A DNA stretch of 64,000 nt, taken from NCBI RefSeq assembly GCF_016919445.1, contig NZ_CP070356.1, forward strand, positions 2,574,001 to 2,638,000. The letters run 5' to 3'. The translations under genes were made by a program, and so were the position numbers. A model generated the notes under the pieces. It was not told the origin of the DNA and made no database searches. It saw only the letters and a program-made list of their open reading frames with translations. Below, one piece after another: positions 9,275 to 18,278 of the stretch (positions within the stretch are counted from its first letter, which is position 1; each line of letters starts with the position of its first letter). The stretch is from Pseudomonas sp. PDNC002. GTDB taxonomy: Bacteria; Pseudomonadota; Gammaproteobacteria; Pseudomonadales; Pseudomonadaceae.

Positions 9275-9310
9275 TCGATCACCGGCGGTGCAATTAATTG
9301 TCCGCCGTTA

Positions 9311-10147
9311 CTACTGAAGCATGCTCATGGCCGCTTCCATGGCGGCGGAGAGGTCTTCGTCTTCCTTGTAGTCCGCTTTCGGATCCAGGCCCAGCTTGGA
9401 GAAGGCCGGGATGGTCGCCCAGTCCAGCTCGGTGTAGGGGTGCTGGCTGCCCAGGTAGCTCTGCAGGGTGGCGACCTGGACGATGTCCACGTAGTCGACC
9501 TTGGCCGAGTCGCGGCTGAAGTCCAGGTGCTGGCCCGGCACGGCGGCGATCGGCGCCGGGAAGTCCCAGGCCTTGAGGATGCGGTCGCCGATGATCGGGT
9601 GGATGCGCTCGATCACGTGGTTGAGGCTGATGGAGTCGGCCAGCAACTCACTGTGTTCCTCGGCATAGGTGAGGATCGGCAGCACGCCGATCTGGTGCAC
9701 GAGGCCTGCGAGGGTCGCCTGGTCCGGCGCCAGGCGCGTGTAGTGGCGGCACAGCGCATGGCAGATGCCGGCGATCTCGGTGCTCTTGGTCCACACCTCG
9801 CGCATCTTGCGGTCGACCACGTCGGAGGTGGCCTGGAACATCTGCTCCATCGCCAGGCCGGTGGCCAGGTTGCAGGTGTAGTTGATCCCCAGGCGGCTGA
9901 TCGCCATCTGCAGGTCGTTGATTTCCTTGTTGGTGCGCAGCAGCGGGCTGTTCACCACCTTGATGATGCGCGCTGTCAGCGCGGCGTCGTTGCCGATCAC
10001 CTTGGCCAGATCCTGGATGCTGATGTCCGGGTCTTCCGCCGCTTCGCGCACGCGCAAGGCGACTTCCGGCAGCGTTGGCAGCACCAGCTCGTCGTTATCG
10101 ATGGCCCGCAGCAGTTCCTGTTGTACTTTTTCGGCAAGCTTGCTCAT
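9311..10147 (-). CDS. HDOD domain signalling protein
   Basis: A 278-residue protein with an HDOD domain over roughly residues 15-215. This is a non-catalytic relative of HD phosphohydrolases found in signalling proteins. It shows LPTLPEVALRV at the start, IKVVNSPLLR and AISRLGINYTCNLA in the core, and LVHQIGVLPIL where HD enzymes have His-Asp. The start at 10147 (MSKLAEK) follows a purine-rich AAGGAAA; the longer frame upstream is antisense to ygfZ. The target is unknown; HDOD proteins in Pseudomonas often act in motility or cyclic-di-GMP signalling. Confidence 0.88.
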   Translation of the reverse strand: MSKLAEKVQQELLRAIDNDELVLPTLPEVALRVREAAEDPDISIQDLAKVIGNDAALTARIIKVVNSPLLRTNKEINDLQMAISRLGINYTCNLATGLAMEQMFQATSDVVDRKMREVWTKSTEIAGICHALCRHYTRLAPDQATLAGLVHQIGVLPILTYAEEHSELLADSISLNHVIERIHPIIGDRILKAWDFPAPIAAVPGQHLDFSRDSAKVDYVDIVQVATLQSYLGSQHPYTELDWATIPAFSKLGLDPKADYKEDEDLSAAMEAAMSMLQ

Positions 10148-10193
10148 GGCATTTCCTTGAGAGGGACGCCGGGCTCCCCACCCGGCACGGAAT

Positions 10194-11135
10194 TCAGCGC
10201 TGGATTTCGCGATCGCTGTCCAGAACGTAGGGCAGATCCAGTAGGCGCAGCGGCGTGCCCTCGGCCTCGCCGAGGCGCACCTGGCCGTCGGCGGCTGCGT
10301 CGTCCTGCAGCACGGCCAGCAGTTCCACGCCTTCGCCCGCGCGGGCGGCCAGTACCACTTCGCCAACGCTGCTGGAGTGCACCGGCGAGAACAGCTCGCG
10401 GCCGGGCTCAGGCAGGTCGTTGCCATCGAGCACCAGGCGTTGCAGGCGGCGTTTCAGACGGCCGAGGTATTGCATGCGCGCGACGATTTCCTGGCCGGTG
10501 TAGCAGCCCTTCTTGAAGCTCACGCCACCGACGGCCTGCAGGTTGATCATCTGCGGGATGAACAGCTCGCGGGTGGCGCCGAAGACCTGGCCGATGCCGG
10601 CGCGCACCTGGCCGAGCAGCCAGTCATTGAGCTCGGCGTGGGGCAGGCGGGCCTGCAACAGGTCGACGACGGCGGCGGCACGTTCGGCCGGCACCCAGAG
10701 TTCGACACGACCCTGGCCCAGGCCGATGGCGATCAGGCCGTCGGCACGCGCCACCTGGTCGGCTGCGCCATCGAGCGACAGACCCAGATCGACGAGCAGC
10801 GCATCCGCGCCGCTCAGGCCGAAGCGCGCCCACTGTGCGCTGTCATCGGACAGAGTGACCTTGGAGAACACCGCGTATTTCTTCAGATCGGCCAGCTGGC
10901 TTTCCAGCAGCTCGCTCGCCATGGCCAGCAAGTAGCCGTCACCCTCGGCGAGGATGCGGAAGCTGGAGGTCATGCGCCCCTTGGGCGTGCAGCGGCCGCC
11001 GAGGCTGGAGTAGTCGGCGTTGAGGTAATTGAGGTTGCAGGTCAGCTGGCCCTGGAGGAATTTGGCGGCGTCCGCGCCACGGACGGCGAGAATCCCTTCG
11101 TGATTGAGTTCGGTGAAGAAAGCAGAGTCGGTCAT
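10194..11135 (-). CDS. ygfZ: tRNA-modifying / Fe-S maintenance protein YgfZ
   Basis: A 313-residue folate-binding protein of the YgfZ/GcvT family, which supports repair or assembly of certain Fe-S enzymes such as MiaB. The diagnostic KGCYTGQE motif with its conserved Cys is present near residue 223, together with LQGQLTCN near the N-terminus. The start at 11135 (MTDSAFF) fits the family; the longer frame runs into the sdhE region. It is divergent from sdhE, a conserved Pseudomonas arrangement. Confidence 0.92.
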   Translation of the reverse strand: MTDSAFFTELNHEGILAVRGADAAKFLQGQLTCNLNYLNADYSSLGGRCTPKGRMTSSFRILAEGDGYLLAMASELLESQLADLKKYAVFSKVTLSDDSAQWARFGLSGADALLVDLGLSLDGAADQVARADGLIAIGLGQGRVELWVPAERAAAVVDLLQARLPHAELNDWLLGQVRAGIGQVFGATRELFIPQMINLQAVGGVSFKKGCYTGQEIVARMQYLGRLKRRLQRLVLDGNDLPEPGRELFSPVHSSSVGEVVLAARAGEGVELLAVLQDDAAADGQVRLGEAEGTPLRLLDLPYVLDSDREIQR

Positions 11136-11222
11136 CACGATTCGCTGGAAGAAAGTTAGGGGCCTCATGATAGAGCTCGGACCGTGCCTTGTCAGCGGGT
11201 GCCGGGCCCTTCGCAGCATGCG

Positions 11223-11228
11223 TATAAT
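11223..11228 (+). promoter_or_regulatory. Candidate -10 box for sdhE
   Basis: A perfect TATAAT lies about 80 bases upstream of the sdhE ATG in the ygfZ-sdhE divergent gap. No matching -35 hexamer is evident at 16-18 bases, so support is limited to the -10 element and its position. Confidence 0.4.
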
Positions 11229-11306
11229 GCCGCTCGGTTCGCGCCGTCCGTCGACTGCGCGAGCGACCAGACGCATACGCCCGCTGTAACTCGAGGTAAC
11301 CCGCAG

Positions 11307-11561
11307 ATGACCGACGAAATCGAACTCAAACGCCTTTTCTGGCACAGCCGCCGCGGCATGCTGGAGCTGGACGTGCTGCTGGTGCCTTTCGTCCAGGAGG
11401 TGTACCCAGGCCTCGAAGCCGATGACAAGGCGCGCTTCCGCAAGCTGCTCGAGTGCGAGGACCAGGATATGTTTGGCTGGTTCATGCAGCGCGGCGAGCC
11501 GGAAGATGCCGACCTGCGCATCATCGTTCGCATGATCCTGGACCGTGTCCAGCCGAAGTGA
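11307..11561 (+). CDS. sdhE: Succinate dehydrogenase flavinylation factor SdhE
   Basis: An 84-residue protein of the SdhE/YgfY/CptB family, which promotes covalent FAD attachment to SdhA and FrdA. The signature RRGMLELD motif is at residues 15-22, followed by the acidic and helical segments typical of this five-helix protein. GAGG is about ten bases upstream of the ATG at 11307. The next gene starts inside its 3' end. Divergence from ygfZ and proximity to nadB, another flavoprotein, match other gamma-proteobacteria. Confidence 0.93.
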   Translation: MTDEIELKRLFWHSRRGMLELDVLLVPFVQEVYPGLEADDKARFRKLLECEDQDMFGWFMQRGEPEDADLRIIVRMILDRVQPK

Positions 11562-11997
11562 CCCCTTCGAGTGCCGCTGGCGACCGTCCATCGGTTTGCT
11601 GGCGGCCTATCTCGCCGCACAGTCCGTTGCCATCCTGGCCCTGCTGCTCGCCGATGTTCCGCTCCACTGGACAACGCTGGGCCTGAGCCTCTGCCTGTTG
11701 CACGCATGCCTCGTCGTGCCGCGCCAGATTCTATTGCGCGGGCCGTCCTCCGTGCGTGCGCTGCGCCACAACGCCGAGGGTTGGCAGCTGTGGAGCGAGC
11801 GGGAAGGCTTCCAGGCGGTGCGGTTGCTGCCGGACAGCCTCGCGCTGCCGTCGCTGATCGTGCTGCGCTTTCGCCGCCCGGGCGATTGGCTGGCGCGCAG
11901 CGTCTGCATCCCTGCCGATGCCATGGCGCCGGAGTTGCACCGGCGCTTGCGCGTGCGACTGCGTTTCAGCCGCAGTAGGTGGACGGTGCCAGGATAG
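11545..11997 (+). CDS. YgfX-like inner-membrane protein
   Basis: A 150-residue protein starting at GTG 11545 inside the end of sdhE (17-bp overlap), so translation is probably coupled. It has [11 protein letters not shown] before two membrane helices (about residues 16-58) and then a soluble C-terminal half, the layout of YgfX/CptA proteins. In E. coli the partner pair was described as a toxin-antitoxin with SdhE, but that view is disputed. The 3' end overlaps the convergent nadB gene by 32 bp. Confidence 0.75.
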   Translation: MSSRSDPFECRWRPSIGLLAAYLAAQSVAILALLLADVPLHWTTLGLSLCLLHACLVVPRQILLRGPSSVRALRHNAEGWQLWSEREGFQAVRLLPDSLALPSLIVLRFRRPGDWLARSVCIPADAMAPELHRRLRVRLRFSRSRWTVPG

Positions 11998-13582
11998 TGT
12001 CGCGGGCCTCGGGCAGCAGGTCCGGATAGTCCAGCGTGTAGTGCAGGCCGCGGCTCTCGCGGCGCTGCATGGCGGACAGAATGATCAGCTCGGCCACCTG
12101 CGCCAGGTTGCGCAGCTCGATCAGGTCGCGGCTGACCTTGTAGTTCGAGTAGAACTCGTCGATCTCGTCCAGTAGCAGGCGCACCCGGTGCTGGGCGCGC
12201 GCCAGGCGCTTGTTGGTGCGCACGATGCCCACGTAGTCCCACATGAAGCGCCGCAGCTCGTCCCAGTTGTGCGCGATGATCACGTCCTCGTCGGAGTCGG
12301 TCACCTGGCTGGCGTCCCAGCTGGGCAGGGCCGCGAGCGTCTGCGCCTTGGGCAGCTCGGCGAGGATGTCGGCGGCGGCGGAACGGGCGTAGACGAAGCA
12401 TTCCAGCAGCGAGTTGCTGGCCATGCGGTTGGCGCCATGCAGGCCGGTGAAGGTGGTCTCGCCGATGGCGTAGAGGTTCGGCACATCGGTGCGGCCGTTT
12501 TCGTCAATCATCACGCCGCCACAGGTGTAGTGCGCCGCCGGCACCACCGGGATGGGCTCGCAGGTGATGTCGATGCCGAAGTCCAGGCAGCGCTCATAGA
12601 CCGTGGGGAAATGCTCGCGGATGAACTCGGCCGGCTTGTGGCTGATGTCCAGGTAGACGTAGTCGATGCCCAGGCGCTTCATCTCGTGGTCGATGGCGCG
12701 GGCCACCACGTCGCGTGGGGCCAGCTCGGCCAGGGTATGGAAGCGCTGCATGAAGCGCTCGCCATTGGGCAGGCGCAGCAGGGCGCCTTCGCCGCGCAGC
12801 GCCTCGGTGATCAGGAAGCTCTTGGCCTGCGGATGGTACAGGCAGGTCGGGTGGAACTGATTGAATTCCAGGTTGCCGACCCGGCAGCCGGCGCGCCAGG
12901 CCATGGCGATGCCGTCGCCTGAGTTGCCATCCGGGTTGCTGGTATAGAGGTAGACCTTGCTGGCGCCGCCGGAGGCGAGCACGGTGAAGCGGGCGCTGAA
13001 GGTGTCCACCTCGCCGGTCGTGCGGTCGAGCACGTAGGCGCCCAGGCAGCGTTGGCCGTTCATCCCCAGTTTTCGCTCGGTGATCAGGTCTACGGCGACT
13101 CGTTGCGACAGCAACTCGATGTTCGGCCGCAGGCGGGCCTGCTCCAGCAAGGTATTGAAGATGGCTGCGCCAGTGGCGTCCGCGGCGTGGATGATGCGGC
13201 GATGGCTATGGCCGCCTTCGCGCGTCAGGTGGAACTCGAAGCTGCCGTCTTCGCGGCCCGGCTCGTGGTCGCGGGTGAAGGGGACGCCCTGTTCGATCAG
13301 CCATTCGATGGCTTCGCGACTATGTTCCACGGTGAACTTCACCGCGTCTTCGCGGCACAGACCGGCACCGGCAACCAGGGTGTCCTCGACGTGGGACTCG
13401 ACGGTATCGGTGTCGTCCAGCACGGCGGCAACCCCGCCCTGGGCCCAGAAAGTGGAGCCCTGGGACAGTTCGCCCTTGCTCAGCACGGCGATTCTGAGGT
13501 GGGCGGGCAGCGTCAGGGCCAGCGTCAGGCCGGCGGCCCCGCTGCCAATCACAAGGACATCGTGCTGGAAATGCTGACTCAT
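11966..13582 (-). CDS. nadB: L-aspartate oxidase
   Basis: A 538-residue FAD enzyme oxidising L-aspartate to iminoaspartate, the first step of NAD synthesis. The FAD-binding [11 protein letters not shown] lies near residue 14. Substrate-site segments such as [28 protein letters not shown] [12 protein letters not shown] and ACGGV-like YTCGGVMID follow, with a helical C-terminus. The start at 13582 (MSQHFQHD) gives the normal family length. It is transcribed away from algU, as in P. aeruginosa. Confidence 0.96.
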   Translation of the reverse strand: MSQHFQHDVLVIGSGAAGLTLALTLPAHLRIAVLSKGELSQGSTFWAQGGVAAVLDDTDTVESHVEDTLVAGAGLCREDAVKFTVEHSREAIEWLIEQGVPFTRDHEPGREDGSFEFHLTREGGHSHRRIIHAADATGAAIFNTLLEQARLRPNIELLSQRVAVDLITERKLGMNGQRCLGAYVLDRTTGEVDTFSARFTVLASGGASKVYLYTSNPDGNSGDGIAMAWRAGCRVGNLEFNQFHPTCLYHPQAKSFLITEALRGEGALLRLPNGERFMQRFHTLAELAPRDVVARAIDHEMKRLGIDYVYLDISHKPAEFIREHFPTVYERCLDFGIDITCEPIPVVPAAHYTCGGVMIDENGRTDVPNLYAIGETTFTGLHGANRMASNSLLECFVYARSAAADILAELPKAQTLAALPSWDASQVTDSDEDVIIAHNWDELRRFMWDYVGIVRTNKRLARAQHRVRLLLDEIDEFYSNYKVSRDLIELRNLAQVAELIILSAMQRRESRGLHYTLDYPDLLPEARDTILAPSTYCG

Positions 13583-13773
13583 ACCCGGCTCCACAAAATG
13601 GCGCCCTAGTATATAGAAGGGGGGCGCGGCACAATACTGGCGAACCGATGACACCGGGATCGTTTCCGGCGGGGCGGCAGCCGCAGGGCGGGAAGTGGTT
13701 TATCTCGCTCAAGCCGGCTCGCCAGGGCGGTATGGGTGTCGTGGAAGACGGTGAAGGATCGCAGCAAATAGCC

Positions 13774-13800
13774 GGAACTTTTTCAGGCGTTCCGGTTCGA
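13774..13800 (+). promoter_or_regulatory. Distal AlgU-type promoter candidate for algU
   Basis: GGAACTT (13774-13780), then 16 bases, then TCGA (13797-13800) resembles the sigma-22/sigma-E consensus GAACTT-N16/17-TC. It lies about 245 bases upstream of algU. P. aeruginosa algU has several promoters, of which two are recognised by AlgU itself; this could be the upstream one. Confidence 0.5.
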
Positions 13801-13958
13801 ACGCGGAATACCTAATCTACTTTTCGCGCAGATTGACATTGCGCGGAAGGGGCGCGGGTGTTTCGCCCGGTACAGTTGAATTCAACGGGCTTCGGACGCA
13901 TGTCGGGGTCCGGTTGCCGCGAAAGTAAAAAAACTGTGCGGCGCATGCTTGGAGGGGA

Positions 13959-13986
13959 GAACTTTTGCAAAAGGCCCGAGTCTATC
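13959..13986 (+). promoter_or_regulatory. Proximal AlgU-dependent promoter of algU
   Basis: GAACTT (13959-13964), a 16-base spacer and TCTATC (13981-13986) match the AlgU promoter pattern well. The site is about 60 bases upstream of the algU start, as expected for the autoregulated P1 promoter of P. aeruginosa. It would give positive feedback of AlgU on its own operon under envelope stress. Confidence 0.75.
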
Positions 13987-14044
13987 TTGGCAGGACGATT
14001 CACCAGGGTGCTCGAAGCTCCTCCAGGTTCGTAGAGGAGCATTC

Positions 14045-14629
14045 ATGCTAACCCAGGAAGAGGATCAGCAACTGGTCGAGCGCGTACAGCGCGGAGATAA
14101 ACGGGCATTCGATCTGCTGGTGCTGAAGTACCAGCACAAGATTCTGGGACTGATCGTGCGTTTCGTGCATGACGCGCAGGAAGCCCAGGATGTCGCTCAG
14201 GAAGCGTTCATCAAGGCCTATCGCGCCTTGGGCAACTTCCGCGGTGACAGTGCCTTTTATACCTGGCTGTACCGAATCGCCATCAACACCGCGAAAAACC
14301 ATCTGGTTGCGCGGGGTCGGCGACCGCCAGACAGCGATGTTACGGCAGAGGACGCGGAGTTCTTCGATGGCGATCACGCCCTCAAGGACATCGAGTCGCC
14401 GGAAAGAGCAATGCTGCGGGATGAGATCGAGGAAACCGTCCATCGAACCATCCAGCAACTGCCCGATGATCTGCGCACGGCATTGACCCTGCGCGAGTTC
14501 GAAGGGCTGAGTTACGAAGATATCGCCACCGTGATGCAGTGTCCGGTGGGAACCGTCCGCTCACGGATCTTCCGTGCGCGGGAAGCGATCGACAAAGCTT
14601 TGCAGCCTTTGTTGCATGAAGAAGTCTGA
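14045..14629 (+). CDS. algU: Extracytoplasmic sigma factor AlgU (RpoE)
   Basis: A 194-residue sigma-70 family ECF factor that drives envelope-stress and alginate genes. Region 2 (about 25-95) contains DAQEAQDVAQEAFIKAYR and FYTWLYRIAINTAKN; region 4 (about 130-185) contains LREFEGLSYEDIA and VGTVRSRIFRAREA. It is almost identical to P. aeruginosa AlgU and one residue longer at the C-terminus. The ATG at 14045 follows GAGGAG. It heads algU-mucABCD and is held inactive by MucA. Confidence 0.97.
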   Translation: MLTQEEDQQLVERVQRGDKRAFDLLVLKYQHKILGLIVRFVHDAQEAQDVAQEAFIKAYRALGNFRGDSAFYTWLYRIAINTAKNHLVARGRRPPDSDVTAEDAEFFDGDHALKDIESPERAMLRDEIEETVHRTIQQLPDDLRTALTLREFEGLSYEDIATVMQCPVGTVRSRIFRAREAIDKALQPLLHEEV

Positions 14630-14660
14630 TACAGCGGCAGAAGCCAAGAGAGGTACCGCT

Positions 14661-15245
14661 ATGAGTCGTGAAGCCCTGCAGGAGTCGCTGTCCGCTGTTA
14701 TGGATAACGAAGCGGATGAGCTGGAGCTGCGGCGTGTGCTTGCAGCCTGCGGCGAGGACGCCGAATTGCGGGCCACCTGGTCCCGTTACCAACTGGCCCG
14801 TGCAGTGATGCACCGCGAGCCGGCAATGCCCAAGCTGGACATCGCCGCCGCCGTGTCTGCCGCACTGGCCGATGAGGTCGCACCGGCACCGCGTAGCCGC
14901 AATCCGTGGCGCAACGTCGGTCGCCTGGCGGTCGCCGCTTCGGTGACCCTGGCCGTGCTGGCCGGTGTGCGCCTGTATCATCAGGATGACAGTGTGGCCA
15001 ACGGTCTTGCCCAGCAAGGCGCCACTCCGCAGATCGCGCTGCCGCAAGTGCAGGGTCCGGCGGTGCTGGCAGGCTACACTCAGGACGAGGCGCCGCAGGT
15101 GATCACCAATGCCCAAGGTGGGCAGACCACCTGGCATGAGCAGCGTCTTCCGGGTTACCTGCGTCAGCATGCGCAGCAGTCCGCTGTCAGCGGCACCGAT
15201 AGCGCCCTGCCTTATGCACGCGCCGCGAGCCTGGAAAGCCGCTGA
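14661..15245 (+). CDS. mucA: Anti-sigma factor MucA
   Basis: A 194-residue inner-membrane anti-sigma factor. The cytoplasmic AlgU-binding domain covers about 1-80 and starts MSREALQESLSAVMDNEADE. One membrane helix (about 87-105) follows, then a periplasmic domain bound by MucB. Regulated proteolysis of MucA releases AlgU. The reading frame is intact, with no truncation of the mucA22 type, so the strain would not be mucoid through this gene. The C-terminus ends ESR rather than a hydrophobic AlgW-activating motif. Confidence 0.96.
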   Translation: MSREALQESLSAVMDNEADELELRRVLAACGEDAELRATWSRYQLARAVMHREPAMPKLDIAAAVSAALADEVAPAPRSRNPWRNVGRLAVAASVTLAVLAGVRLYHQDDSVANGLAQQGATPQIALPQVQGPAVLAGYTQDEAPQVITNAQGGQTTWHEQRLPGYLRQHAQQSAVSGTDSALPYARAASLESR

Positions 15246-15266
15246 TTTGCGACCTTAAGGAGCGAC

Positions 15267-16211
15267 ATGCGCGCTACGACAGCACTGTTGTTCTTCCTCG
15301 GCGGTCTGCTGGCATTGCCAGTCCAGGCCGCCGATGCGTTGGACTGGATCAAACGCCTCTCCGAGGCTGATCGGCAGCAGAATTTCCAGGGTACCTTCAT
15401 CTACGAACGCAGCGGAGCTTTCTCCACTCACGATGTCTGGCATCGTGTGGAGAGCGACGGTTCCGTGCGCGAGCATCTGGTCCAGGTCGACGGGCCGCGC
15501 CAGGAAGTGGTGCGGGTCGATGGTGCCACCCGCTGCGTCGGCGGTGGCATGGCTGGGCAGATGGCGAGCGGCGAACTGTGGCCGGCGCGCAAGCTCAATC
15601 CCGCCGAACTGGCTTCCTGGTATGACGTCCGGATCGCTGGGGAGTCGCGTATCGCCGACCGTCCCGCGGTGGTGTTGGCCGTCATTCCGCGAGACCAGCA
15701 TCGCTATGGCTTCGAATTGCACCTGGACAAGGAAACCGGCTTGCCGCTGAAGTCGCTCTTGCTTAACGACAAAGGGCAAATCATCGAGCGGCTGCAGTTC
15801 ACCCGGATCGATCTATCGGCGCCCGAGGACGGCGAGTTGCAGCCCAGTTCGGCCTGTCAGCCGGTGAAGGAGCTGAAGACCGCTGCCGTCAAGACTGCCT
15901 GGCATTCGGAGTGGGTGCCTCCGGGGTTCACCTTGAACAGTACGATGCAGCAGCGCAGCGCTGTCTCCAATGACCAGGTTGTCTGCCTCGCCTATGGTGA
16001 CGGCTTGGCGCGCTTCTCGGTCTTCCTCGAGCCGCTGCACGGCGCGAAGGTTGACGATGCGCGGACCCAGCTGGGCCCGACCACCGTGGTATCGAGGCGA
16101 CTCGCCAGCGAAGATGGCGGCACCATGGTGACGGTGGTGGGTGAGATACCCAGTGGCACGGCCGAGCGCGTGGCATTGTCCATGCGGCCATCAGGAGCCC
16201 AGCCACAGTGA
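15267..16211 (+). CDS. mucB: Periplasmic regulator MucB (RseB family)
   Basis: A 314-residue periplasmic protein that binds the MucA periplasmic domain and shields it from AlgW cleavage, probably releasing it on sensing lipids or lipopolysaccharide. A signal peptide (about 1-21, ending VQAAD) is followed by a LolA-like N-terminal domain with FQGTFIYERSG, and a smaller C-terminal domain. Spacing after mucA is 21 bases, with AAGGAG before the ATG. Its stop overlaps the mucC start. Confidence 0.96.
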   Translation: MRATTALLFFLGGLLALPVQAADALDWIKRLSEADRQQNFQGTFIYERSGAFSTHDVWHRVESDGSVREHLVQVDGPRQEVVRVDGATRCVGGGMAGQMASGELWPARKLNPAELASWYDVRIAGESRIADRPAVVLAVIPRDQHRYGFELHLDKETGLPLKSLLLNDKGQIIERLQFTRIDLSAPEDGELQPSSACQPVKELKTAAVKTAWHSEWVPPGFTLNSTMQQRSAVSNDQVVCLAYGDGLARFSVFLEPLHGAKVDDARTQLGPTTVVSRRLASEDGGTMVTVVGEIPSGTAERVALSMRPSGAQPQ

Positions 16212-16663
16212 TCGAAGAGCAGGGGAGGGTGGTAGCGGTCGAGTCTGGTTCTGTCCAGGTCGAAACGCTGCGCCGCTCCACCTGCTCAGCTTGTTCTGCA
16301 AACGCCGGTTGCGGCCAGGGCATCCTGGGGCGACTGGGCGTTGCCAAGGGCCGCGGCCATGTGCGCGCCCTGTCTTCGCTGAAGCTGGCTCCCGGCGACG
16401 AAGTCGTGCTGGGAGTGGACGAAGACCTTCTGCTGAAAAGCGCTCTGTTTTTCTATCTATCCCCTTTGCTTGGGTTGTTCGCACTGGCCTTGCTGGCGGC
16501 GCGGATCGGCCTGGGAGAACCTTTCATCATTGTGGCCGGAATGGCGGGATTCCTGCTGGCCTGGCTACTCGTGCGTCGCTTCGCGCGGCGCTATATGGAT
16601 GATCCGGCGATGCAACCGGTTGTGCTGCGTGCGCTGGTCGGCGGGCCGCCCGGCCCTGTTTAG
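16208..16663 (+). CDS. mucC: MucC, RseC/MucC-family membrane protein
   Basis: A 151-residue protein starting at GTG 16208, which overlaps the mucB stop (GTGA). The cytoplasmic N-terminal part has a cluster of four Cys within CSACSANAGCGQG plus an upstream CS pair, typical of RseC-like proteins that may carry an Fe-S cluster. Two membrane helices follow at about 80-100 and 105-125. Its exact role in AlgU control is unclear. Confidence 0.93.
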   Translation: MIEEQGRVVAVESGSVQVETLRRSTCSACSANAGCGQGILGRLGVAKGRGHVRALSSLKLAPGDEVVLGVDEDLLLKSALFFYLSPLLGLFALALLAARIGLGEPFIIVAGMAGFLLAWLLVRRFARRYMDDPAMQPVVLRALVGGPPGPV

Positions 16664-16699
16664 TGATCTTCCCAATCAACATCACGGGAGCTGTAGTCA

Positions 16700-18130
16700 A
16701 TGCAAACCCTGAAACGCAGCATGGCTGCGCTGTTCGCCCTGCTGGCCTTGAGCCTGTCGGTCACTGCGCGGGCTGAATTACCGGACTTCACCCCGCTGGT
16801 CGAGAAAGCCTCGCCGGCGGTGGTCAACATCAGTACCACCCAGAAGCTTCCTGATCGCTCGAATGCCCAGATGGGCATTCCGGACCTCGACGGCCTGCCG
16901 CCGGGCCTGCGCGAGTTCTTCGAGCGCAGCATTCCCCGTGGCCAGGGCGGTCAGGGGCAGGCTCCCCGTGGCCAGCAGCGCGAGGCTCAGTCCCTGGGCT
17001 CGGGCTTCATCATTTCCGATGATGGCTACATCCTTACCAACAACCATGTGGTGGCCGACGCTGACGAGATTCTGGTCCGTCTGTCCGACCGCAGCGAGCA
17101 CAAGGCCAAGCTGGTTGGGGCAGACCCGCGCAGCGATGTGGCTGTGCTGAAGATCGAGGCGAAAGGCCTGCCGACCCTGAAGCTGGGCGATTCCGACAAG
17201 CTGAAGGTGGGTGAGTGGGTGCTGGCCATCGGTTCGCCGTTCGGTTTCGACCATTCGGTGACCGCCGGTATCGTCAGCGCCAAGGGGCGTAGCCTGCCGA
17301 ACGAGAATTACGTACCGTTCATCCAGACTGACGTGGCGATCAACCCGGGCAACTCCGGTGGTCCGCTGCTGAACCTGCAGGGCGAAGTGGTGGGTATCAA
17401 CTCGCAGATATTCACGCGCTCCGGCGGTTTCATGGGGCTGTCCTTCGCGATTCCGATCGATGTGGCGCTGAACGTCGCCGATCAGCTGAAAAAAGAAGGC
17501 AAAGTCAGCCGCGGCTGGCTGGGTGTGGTGATTCAGGAAGTTAACAAGGACCTGGCCGAGTCGTTCGGCCTCGACAAGCCGTCCGGCGCCCTGGTTGCGC
17601 AGTTGGTTGAAGATGGTCCGGCTGCCAAGGGCGGCCTGCAGGTGGGTGATGTGATCCTGAGCCTGAATGGCCAGACCATCAACGAGTCCGCCGATTTGCC
17701 GCACCTGGTGGGGAATATGAAGCCGGGTGACAAGGCGTCCCTGGAAGTCATCCGCGATGGCAGTCGCAAGACCCTGAACATGTCCATTGGCAGCCTGCCG
17801 GACGACGATGAGGAAGTCGCCGCCGTCGAAGGCAAGGGCGCCGAGCGCAGCAGCAACCGCCTGGGTGTGACCGTGGCGGAGCTGACCAGCGAGCAGCGCA
17901 AGTCCATGGATATCAAGGGCGGTGTGGTGATCAAGGAAGTACAGGGCGGTCCGGCGGCCATGATCGGCCTGCGTCCGGGTGACGTCATCACGCACCTGAA
18001 CAACCGCGCGGTGGATTCCTCCAAGACCTTCACCGAAATTGCCAAGGAGCTGCCGAAGGATCGCTCGATCTCCATGCGCGTGCTGCGCCAGGGACGTGCG
18101 AGCTTCATCACATTCAAACTGACCGAGTAA
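16700..18130 (+). CDS. mucD: Periplasmic serine protease MucD (DegP/HtrA family)
   Basis: A 476-residue HtrA protease and chaperone that degrades misfolded periplasmic proteins and restrains AlgU activation. It has a signal peptide (about 1-26), a trypsin-like domain with His in TNNHVV, Asp in SDVAVLK and Ser in NPGNSGGPL, and two PDZ domains (about 265-365 and 380-470). The ATG follows GGGAG. It is the last gene of algU-mucABCD and is followed by a strong terminator. Confidence 0.97.
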   Translation: MQTLKRSMAALFALLALSLSVTARAELPDFTPLVEKASPAVVNISTTQKLPDRSNAQMGIPDLDGLPPGLREFFERSIPRGQGGQGQAPRGQQREAQSLGSGFIISDDGYILTNNHVVADADEILVRLSDRSEHKAKLVGADPRSDVAVLKIEAKGLPTLKLGDSDKLKVGEWVLAIGSPFGFDHSVTAGIVSAKGRSLPNENYVPFIQTDVAINPGNSGGPLLNLQGEVVGINSQIFTRSGGFMGLSFAIPIDVALNVADQLKKEGKVSRGWLGVVIQEVNKDLAESFGLDKPSGALVAQLVEDGPAAKGGLQVGDVILSLNGQTINESADLPHLVGNMKPGDKASLEVIRDGSRKTLNMSIGSLPDDDEEVAAVEGKGAERSSNRLGVTVAELTSEQRKSMDIKGGVVIKEVQGGPAAMIGLRPGDVITHLNNRAVDSSKTFTEIAKELPKDRSISMRVLRQGRASFITFKLTE

Positions 18131-18143
18131 GGTTGGTGCACTG

Positions 18144-18171
18144 AAAAAGGGCGGTTTCGACCGCCCTTTTT
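18144..18171 (+). terminator. Terminator of the algU-mucABCD operon
   Basis: AAAAAGGGCGG and CCGCCCTTTTT form an 11-bp stem with a TTTCGA loop and a T-rich 3' side, 13 bases after the mucD stop. The symmetric A and T runs make it bidirectional in principle. Confidence 0.9.
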
Positions 18172-18278
18172 CATGCCTGACCGTCCGGCGCGGCGTGACG
18201 CCCCTGGCTGTATTCAGGTAAACTCCCCGGCTATTTTTCGGCGGACCGCCGCCTTCAGCCTTCCGAGTGTGTTCAGCC

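Noticed and set aside
11307..11997. sdhE plus the YgfX-like gene as a toxin-antitoxin system
   Set aside because: SdhE is an established flavinylation factor and the toxin claim for this pair is disputed; the overlap alone does not show a toxin-antitoxin role.
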